64,000 bases of DNA from assembly GCA_015680685.1 (NCBI GenBank), contig MNCI01038015.1:1-64000 (forward strand), in the 5' to 3' direction. Source of the DNA: Gnetum montanum (lineage: Eukaryota; Streptophyta; Gnetopsida; Gnetales; Gnetaceae). This document shows, in pieces, positions 57,427-64,000 of this stretch (position 1 is its first letter; every line of letters begins with the position of its first letter). A program made the translations under genes and the position numbers. Below the pieces are notes generated by a model. It was not told where the DNA came from. It saw nothing but the letters and a program-made list of their open reading frames with translations, and did no database searches.

Positions 57427-60267
57427 GTGTGGGAAGACACAACACAGAAAAAATGCTACAACTACAAAAATTTGGAACTCATGTACTTCCTGGTGGCGGT
57501 GGCTCCTCCATGGGTGCTTTCCCTTTGTCATGTGCTCCAAGCTTTGAAGCTTGATGGCGTTGAAGTATGGCTTGGAGCTTCTCCTCTTCGATTTGAGGGT
57601 CTTGTGCCATCCATGCTAGTGTTCCAATGTTTGATGGAGTCGGCACTTCCCATGGACAAGGTAGTTGCGGGAACATCTGGTTGGCTTTAACATACCACAT
57701 CGCGAACACCCGTCATTCCTCCTCATAGGCTCTAGCTTTGTCTTTGTATTTATGAAGATCTGTTAGCCATTGAGCCAAGTCGATTGCAACATCTTTTTGT
57801 CCTTGGTAGCTAGCTTTTACCACCTCAAGTTCAGAATTTGCAACATCTAGTTTTTCTGCCAACTTCTTGCCTTCTACAAATTCTTCTTCATATTTGATAT
57901 GGGTAGAAGCTACCTGCTACTCAAGCTCCGTTCTCGGGCACCCTACTATTAACATGGAAAGGTTGGCATATCTGAGGTTGGTCAAATCCATGTACTCTGT
58001 CAAGTCCTGAATCTGCAAGTCCCGGTTCTTAACTTCTACTTGGTGGACGAAGGCGTAGGTGTCCAATATGGCCCTCCAATCAGTGTGTTAAGCATTGATA
58101 GTGTTGATTTGAGCCTTGGCCATATAAATCTCCTTTTCTAGGATTTGTTTATACGTCCCCACCTAATCGTGGAAGTGCTCCTTCAGCTTCTCATGTCGTT
58201 TAGCCTCATTCTACCATGCGCTTATCTCAACTGCTAATTTTTGTCGAATAGCACGTACCTCCTCTATTAAGAGGGTTCGATTCTCTCTGGCTAAACAACT
58301 TACATCTCGGTCGACCTGAATGAATTGTTCTCATAACTGTTGAAAATGTTCATCGAGAACATTCTTTTGCTTCTCTACAGAGGTCAACAGAAGGTTATCT
58401 ACAATCAACTGCTTGTTTTCTTCTTCTAAGGCCTTGAGTGCCTTAAGATGCGCATGAGTTTGCGCTTCTACTGTTGAGGCATCCCAAACAGCCTTCTCCT
58501 TTTCTTCTGCCATCCTTTTATTCTCTACAATCAACTTTGTTATTTGCTTGGTTTTTAAATTTTTTAGCTAGTCTACGGGAACAAATTGTAGAGGGTCTCG
58601 CTATGCTGCTTGTAAGGCTACGAGCTGCTCTTGTAGTTTCTGCACTTCAGCTTCAGCATGCTCGGCCCTTACTTCGGATATGACCAGATTTCCCTTTGTG
58701 GAAATAAGGTCTGATTGAATTACTATGACATCCTAAGGGATGTCAAATAGGGATGTTAAAACTTGCCCTGTTTGTAGCAATCGATCTAGCACATCCTCAT
58801 GTTCCGCAAGAGTCATTGAGGTTCCGGCAAGAGTTTGAGCATCCTGTGCTCCTGAGAGATCTACCAATGGCACAACAGATATGTTGAAGGATTCTTTGAT
58901 GTGATCTGCAACCACTTCTGTAGCTCCCGTGGCATTCTAGTGTTGCATGACCACCATAGTAGCCCCTTCACTAGTTTCTAACTGCACCTGGAAAGATGCC
59001 GCATTTTCTAAGATCTGTTGTGACCATCTACTTTCCCCTCCTCTTATTTGAATGGATAATTCATCCCTTGTGCGATCTAATGAAACTGTAGGCTGTACAG
59101 CATCATCAATGACACAGAAGAGGTTTGCATCATCACGACTTCCCAAACTGACCATCTCAGCGATGGCCCTAAGATGGCTCATTGACAATCTATAGTTTTG
59201 CAATGGTGGTGGCTGATCCTGGCCTATGCAAGGCCCTACTTCTTGTTGTTAGCTAGGACCTGTGGCTGGAGGTTAACTGGCCCCTGAAAGTTGAGTTGCA
59301 GGTGGTCTAGTCATCTATTCTTCTTCTTCATCTGGTCTTAGCTCTTCGCCAGTGCTCTTTCTTGGAGCTAGCGCATTTAGCAATTCAGCATACGAAGCAT
59401 TTTGGGCTTTTTAGAGGATGTCATTGGTGTATCCCCGAATACCAACCCATTAGCATAGCTTTCTGATAAGATAGGGAAAAGGCAACACCATCTTCCCTAT
59501 CTTTCGTTCTTCAAACCGCCTCAGGATCTCCATCAAATAGAGATGGGGTAGGTTAGCGTTAACCTTTCCCATCAACACTACACATCCTCTATCCGCATAC
59601 ATAGATTTTCTTTTCAAACCTTTTGTGGGGAAGAGGTGATATGTCTTGATTTTGAAATAAACTCTTTCTTCCGTCGTTAGCTCACCAAATGCTTTGTCTC
59701 TGCCATAAGCCTTTTCTAACCAATCCTTTTGCACATCAAGGTCTGAATAGGTGGATAACCGAGCAACCTTGGGCCTTATATTCGGAAGGTTTAACACTTC
59801 TGAAATGGCCTATGCAGAGAAGTCAACTGTCACACCACAAATGTTAATAGTGGTGCCTTTCTCCTTATTGTGCCAAAACTGGTGCATCTCTCCTAGGTAC
59901 CAAGCACCGCTTTTAGAGAGGATAGGCCATAAGGGAGACCCTTTGAGGTGATTCCTAACAGCCTCAGGAGTGAACTCTACAAAGGATTCGAAGTTCAACT
60001 TCACAATCACCGCAACGAATGTGGACTTCTCATGGATAGCCTGAACACATTCCGGGGGCAACATGAGTTGTTGTCCTGGTTCAGGCGCAGAAGCAACTCC
60101 TCCTTCTGCCTGCCCGAACCATCCAGTAGGAGGTTCGTCTTGATGGATGTTGAATGAGTGCTTCTCCTATTCTTCATGTTGTCTAATAGGGCCTTATCTT
60201 CCACCTCTTCCAAATCGTTTATTTCACCTTGAACAAGACCCTCCTGCTATGCACGTTTCGGGGCCAT
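57427..60267 (-). pseudogene. Element Z ORF2: unrecognised coiled-coil retrotransposon protein
   Basis: ATG at 60267 (MAPKRA). A frame shift near 60080 follows; then one frame runs from 60064 to 57479 (about 860 codons) with about 15 stops but no shift. N-terminal domain: CVQAIHEKSTFVAVIVKLNF, FVEFTPEAVRNHL, GAWYLGEMHQFWHNKE, then STYSDLDVQKDWLEKAYGRD and YFKIKTYHLFPTKGLKRKSM. Then a Pro/Gln linker, then alternating Glu/Lys/Gln/Leu heptad-like stretches (AEAEVQKLQEQLVALQAA, LKALKALEEENKQLIVDNLL, NEAKRHEKLKEHFHDQVGTY), ending GKAPMEEPPPPGST. No membrane span is obvious. The N-terminal part faintly recalls the plant 'putative transposon protein' domains found in gypsy-like elements, from memory only. 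Where B can be compared, several stops fall on Gln codons, as C-to-T change would give. Confidence 0.65.
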
Positions 60268-60550
60268 CTGCAATCACACGGGTCAAGCGTTAGTAAGGTT
60301 ATTTTTGAAGTTAAGTTATACCTTATTGCTTGCCTTAGTTAAAGATCTTATGTTATAACGTGTGATCGTGCCTGAAAGTTTGTAATAATGAGTCATGTGA
60401 CTTAAGTGGTTGCCATTTTAGTTTCCCGGTATACCTAGGGGTTATATGATTTTTAGGCACAATTATTCTAAGTGTTAAGTTAAATACCCTAATTGATGTC
60501 CTTTGGGCGATGATAAATTTCAAAAATGTTAGGCACTTTTTGGCAAGTGT

Positions 60551-60570
60551 CTCTCCCCCACGACTAAGCT
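60551..60570 (-). promoter_or_regulatory. Internal PPT-like tract of Z
   Basis: Minus strand AGCTTAGTCGTGGGGGAGAG, about 0.28 kb upstream of ORF2. It matches the PPT-like tracts of F, C and G and the Z PPT (GTCGTGGGGGTA). A second plus-strand priming site is possible but unproven. Confidence 0.55.
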
Positions 60571-60722
60571 GAACACTCCGGGTTCAAGTAGGTTCAAACG
60601 GAATTAAAATTGGAGCACTAGTGTGCAAGATATGAGTGAAAAAGTAAGGGTCACGTAATCACAAGTCATAGAGAAAAATTTCAACAACTCAAAATGATGC
60701 TAAGTGTTATGGTGTGGGTACC

Positions 60723-60810
60723 TATTTATAGGTAAATAGGATATGATATCACGTACGATACATTGCGTATGCAATATCACATGGGACGCGATATTGCATA
60801 CGCGATATCT
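60723..60810 (-). promoter_or_regulatory. U3-like palindrome array with TATA box upstream of ORF2
   Basis: On minus: GATATCGCGTATGCAATATC, GCGTCCCATGTGATATTGCA, TACGCAATGTATCG and ACGTGATATCATATCC, then TATAAATAGG (60723-60730). This is the same order as in the LTR U3 (palindrome array, then TATA box about 15-20 bp on). It lies about 450 bp upstream of the ORF2 ATG. The rest of the LTR is absent, so it is not a nested LTR. An internal promoter for an ORF2 transcript is the natural inference. Confidence 0.55.
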
Positions 60811-62190
60811 CATCCCTAATGATGTGAGACACCAAGGAAATACTGAATTTTTTAATGATTTTCTTGAAATTAATGATGAATATTGAGGACATTGGCAATG
60901 ATTAAGATGTTCGAGGATAATTTCATTGATTCAAGAGACACCATTAATGATAATGATGTGAACTTTAGCAATAAGAACTTTGCGGTTAAGAAAAAGGGAA
61001 TGTAGTGGTACATTGGAATGTTGAAATTATAGAGGGATAATAATAGGGAAAGAAAATTGTGAAAAATTAACTGAGGGTAAGAAATGGTGTGTGTAAGCTA
61101 TGTCCTAAGTGAAGATTACAAAAGATTACACAAGTGGGTCCTCCCCAAAGCAGGTTCTAGCCTATAATGCCCTTTTGTAACCACACTTAAAGTGTCCGTG
61201 GGCAAAAGAAGGGTTAAATGTAATCTACAGTAACTCCATAAAACACACACATGTAAATATCACCGGAATGAGATGAAAATTCTATGTTACACAGGACACG
61301 AGCTACAATTATATGAACAATGAGATGAGACGAAGTATAGAAAGGGATCGTAGAGATTGGGACATGAGGTAATTGACTCAGGGCATAATGAATTCTGTGT
61401 GTAAATCATGATTAAGGTGTTATTAACCCATCATTCCAAGATCAGGACCAAGTCCACTCCTCTAAACAGTGACATCGCATTGTTTTATCCCATGATGAAT
61501 AACTATGAGAGTACCATAACAACAAGGTGTACGATCCTTGGCATTTTATGCAAGGGAGGAGTGATTTTTTGTTTTGTGGCATTTTGTTTTTCTTTATCTT
61601 TTTTTTTTTTAGAAAAATACTTCATCCAGAGAAGCTGCCAACCTTCAGGCATGGGTGCATGTCTTTCCAGTGGGACCCCCCCTAGAACAGCTTTTGACTT
61701 TCGAGTGCCCTTTTGATTACTCTTACTCCCATTTTTTTTTAGATCTACAAGGATCATAGTACAACCACGTTGCATGATTACTCTCATAGATGCCACCAAA
61801 GAGAATCTACAAGTCCCCTTGATGTCACACCCTAATCATTCCCTCTTGGTCCATCCTTCTTTATTCTGATTACAATGAACACAAAATTAATTTTAAGTTT
61901 TTGAAATATCAAGAATATCACTATACCCTCGAAAAGAACCTCTTATTTGTAGAGTGGATGAGTGGGTGTAATGGGCTCACTATTCCAAATAATTGATCAC
62001 TCATGACTTAATAACATAGAACACACCTCAACCAAAGATCCACATGAGTGTTTTATTCGTAGATGAGATTACTTACAAAAAAGTGAAAAGACAAAAACAC
62101 ACAAAAAGATAAAAATATAAAACAAAAATTTGAAAAATGAAAAACTGGAAAACAAAAATTGAAAAATCAAAGAAAATGAAAAAATATTTA
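60811..62190 (-). mobile_element. Element Z spacer between gag and ORF2
   Basis: No gene seen. It holds a T-rich TTTTTGTTTT-type run at 62080-62180 (minus) as in F, and the phrase GTGGGTCCTCCCCAAAGCA at 61134 shared with the spacers of B, C, F and G. Unlike those, no protease precedes it. Confidence 0.6.
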
Positions 62191-64000
62191 TTAATCGTGG
62201 TTGTTATTGAAATGGGGAGTATCCTCCATAACTAATTGGTTGAGGATGGCAAGGATTAATAAATGGAAGCTGAGGATCCTTGCATATTGGAAGTATTGGA
62301 ACCAATCTATACTTATCCCCTCGGGGTTCACACACTTGATTCTAATGGGCATAGTGGGGCACTTTGTACGATGTAGTTCCCGGATAACGAGTTGACCCAC
62401 TATGATGTTTGTGACTGTTAGACGGTATGCAAGGATTAGGATGATGCCTCCCATGGTTGTGTTCATTGGGTTGTATGGTTGTTGGAGTGTTAGATGGTGG
62501 CCTTGATAAAGTAACATGAGGCGTTGGGTTCGAAGGTAAGGGTGCACCACAGTGTGGGACTTGTGCTGAGTTGGAAGATGCAATGGCCTCTAAATTATGT
62601 TGTCCCTTCTTATGACCGTGTTTAAAGAAGGGATGCTTTTAATGTTGAGGAGGTTTCTCATTACTGTTGGTAGTAGTAGCACAAGTGTTGTTCGTGGGTT
62701 GTTGCTATGGCACAAATACCTTAAGAATAGTTGGTGGCACTGTAGAAGGAGGGAAAGGATGAGAATGTTGAAAGTTAGGAGGAGTATAAGGTGCACAAGG
62801 TGGTGGTTGTGTTGGAGGCATGGGCTAATAGTATTTTGGAGAATAGTATTGTGGTGAGATAAAGTGTGTTGGCCCAAATGGAGAAACATGATGTTGAACA
62901 GCATAAGAATTTGGATTCGGATAATATGAAGGGTGCCTCCAGTCTAAGGGTGATCTCACCCACGACTGGGATTGTTGCCACTATGATTGAACATAGTATC
63001 TCTATACGAACTCTGGATGTAACATGTTTCTCCAATGCTCATGTAAATGTAACAATATTGGGCATTGGCCCTTGGGGTGATCGTACAAGCATATGTTGCA
63101 TTCATACGTAGGATTGACAGTTGAGCACTTATTCCCTTCATTCTTTTTTTCCGAATTTCTACTATTTCATCCTACTTCTTGGGTTGTCAAAACTCTATCT
63201 CCAATGGTGTTGATAAATTCTCCACACTTTTGATACATCCATTCCAACATCTTATTGATCTTTGCCTCGGCTTCTTCTAACGATTGTTGTATTGGCAAAG
63301 ATGATGTTTCCACCTTGAGATTTGTTGATCTCTCCTTTTTATGATCATGGACCTTTGTTAAGTTAATATTTTGGTCCCGTTGATTTTTTTCAACACTCTC
63401 CCATCTAGCTAATTCTCCTTCTTCTTTTGCTACCNNNNNNNNNTGCATAATATCTTTCTAAGGCCATGTCCAAGGGTTCATGTTATGCTTGTTTCCATCC
63501 TTGGATTTGTTTCCTCAAGGCTGACACTCTTGCGTAGGCTTGATATTTTTCATTAAATACTTCTACCATTGTTGACCAACGTTGTATTGAATTTTGTTTT
63601 AACAATCTATACCATACTTTTGCTTGGTCAACGAGTGTCATAGGAAAGAGCTTAAGTTCTTGCCACCCGTTATCAATGTTATTCCATATGCAGGCATCGT
63701 AGCAGGCTTGTAAATGTTGATGCAGATCTAAGTCATAGCCTCCTGAAAATGTAGGGAAGTTGTTTAAATCAAGCCTAGGTAGTCGGCTCTCTTTATGATG
63801 CTTACATGAGATTCGAACAACCTCTTGTATTTGCGTTAAGCTTGTAGTGGCTAGTGGGGGTTCATCGTCATCAAGTAAGTTATGTCTTCGTGTGTTGGGA
63901 TGACGTTGTTTTTGTTCATGTTTATAAGAAACCCCTACTTCAGGTTGTATAGTCCAATCTTCATCGTCATATAGTTTGTTGGTTCTCCAATGAACTTCCT
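62191..64000 (-). pseudogene. Element Z gag (5' end beyond window)
   Basis: Minus strand, with frame changes: the core FLMTLVDQAKVWYRLLKQ-like region with VFNEKYQAYARVSALRKQ and IQGWKQA near 63480-63640, then ELARWESVEKNQRDQ, a linker to MLEWMYQKCGEFINTIGDRV, then an intact zinc knuckle ECNICLYDHPKGQC (63070-63115), spacing CX2CX3HX4C. Then a long Pro/His/Gln/Tyr-rich tail to 62191 with QPPPCAPYTPPNFQHSHPF. No protease follows. Gag alone would make the particle shell. Confidence 0.65.
63435..63443. other. Assembly gap (9 N)
   Basis: Nine undetermined bases inside Z gag. Sequence on either side belongs to gag but skips part of it, so the real gap may be larger than nine bases. Confidence 0.95.

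Noticed and set aside
57427-60267. Host kinesin- or myosin-like coiled-coil gene
   Set aside because: It lies between spacer and LTR of an element, has a collinear partner in element B, and shows no motor motif or intron.

Overview
This window looks like repeat-dense plant nuclear DNA from a large, AT-rich genome; a gymnosperm is possible, but the sequence alone does not fix the species. I see no rRNA gene, no clean tRNA gene, no CRISPR array and no prokaryotic gene organisation. Most of the 64 kb is one family of LTR retrotransposons in various states of decay and nesting, with LINE, copia, chromovirus, hAT and SINE-like remnants between them. All retroelement reading frames I could follow carry stops or frameshifts. 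Only one host-like protein-coding gene is convincing, at 35955-37077.

The LTR family has LTRs of about 0.8 kb that begin TGATG and end CATCA. The U3 carries GATATC-type palindromes and a TATA box. The primer-binding site is related to TTGGCGCCGTTGCTGGGGA, which recalls the Athila/Tat type of Ty3/gypsy elements. The polypurine tract is ATGGGGGTA. I label the copies A (+, 1-1118), B (-, 1119-10151), C (-, 10152-13710), D (+, 18272-24508), E (-, 24509-26876), F (+, 27021-33212), G (-, 44828-51828, complete with TSD GTTTC) and Z (-, 56520 to the window end). Where coding sequence survives it is gag, with an aspartic protease in B, C, D, F and G. No copy shows reverse transcriptase, RNase H or integrase, so the family looks non-autonomous. 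B and Z carry instead a long second reading frame (ORF2) of about 0.9 kb of codons in the env position: an unrecognised N-terminal domain followed by a coiled coil. In Z this ORF2 is preceded by a U3-like palindrome array and TATA box, a possible internal promoter. This is the best candidate for something undescribed.

Layout: 1-13710 holds A nested in B, and C nested in the B LTR. 13711-17780 is old AT-rich DNA with copia RT/RNase H, chromovirus integrase, SINE-like and tandem repeats. 17780-34690 is one plus-strand LINE split by a D/E composite (LTRs pointing outward in opposite orientation, flanked by a 5-bp near-TSD) and by F. 33351-43480 is a head-to-tail segmental duplication. Unit 1 has the LINE 3' part, an exon-like block, a repeat-rich promoter region and the GC-rich gene. 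Unit 2 has lost most of the gene and gained a 3.0-kb hAT element with 8-bp TSDs. 43481-56519 holds SINE-like repeats, element G, and LINE fragments. 56520-64000 is element Z.

All coordinates of degenerate elements are read by eye and may be off by some tens of bases, except LTR ends, TSDs and repeat periods, which were counted on the sequence.
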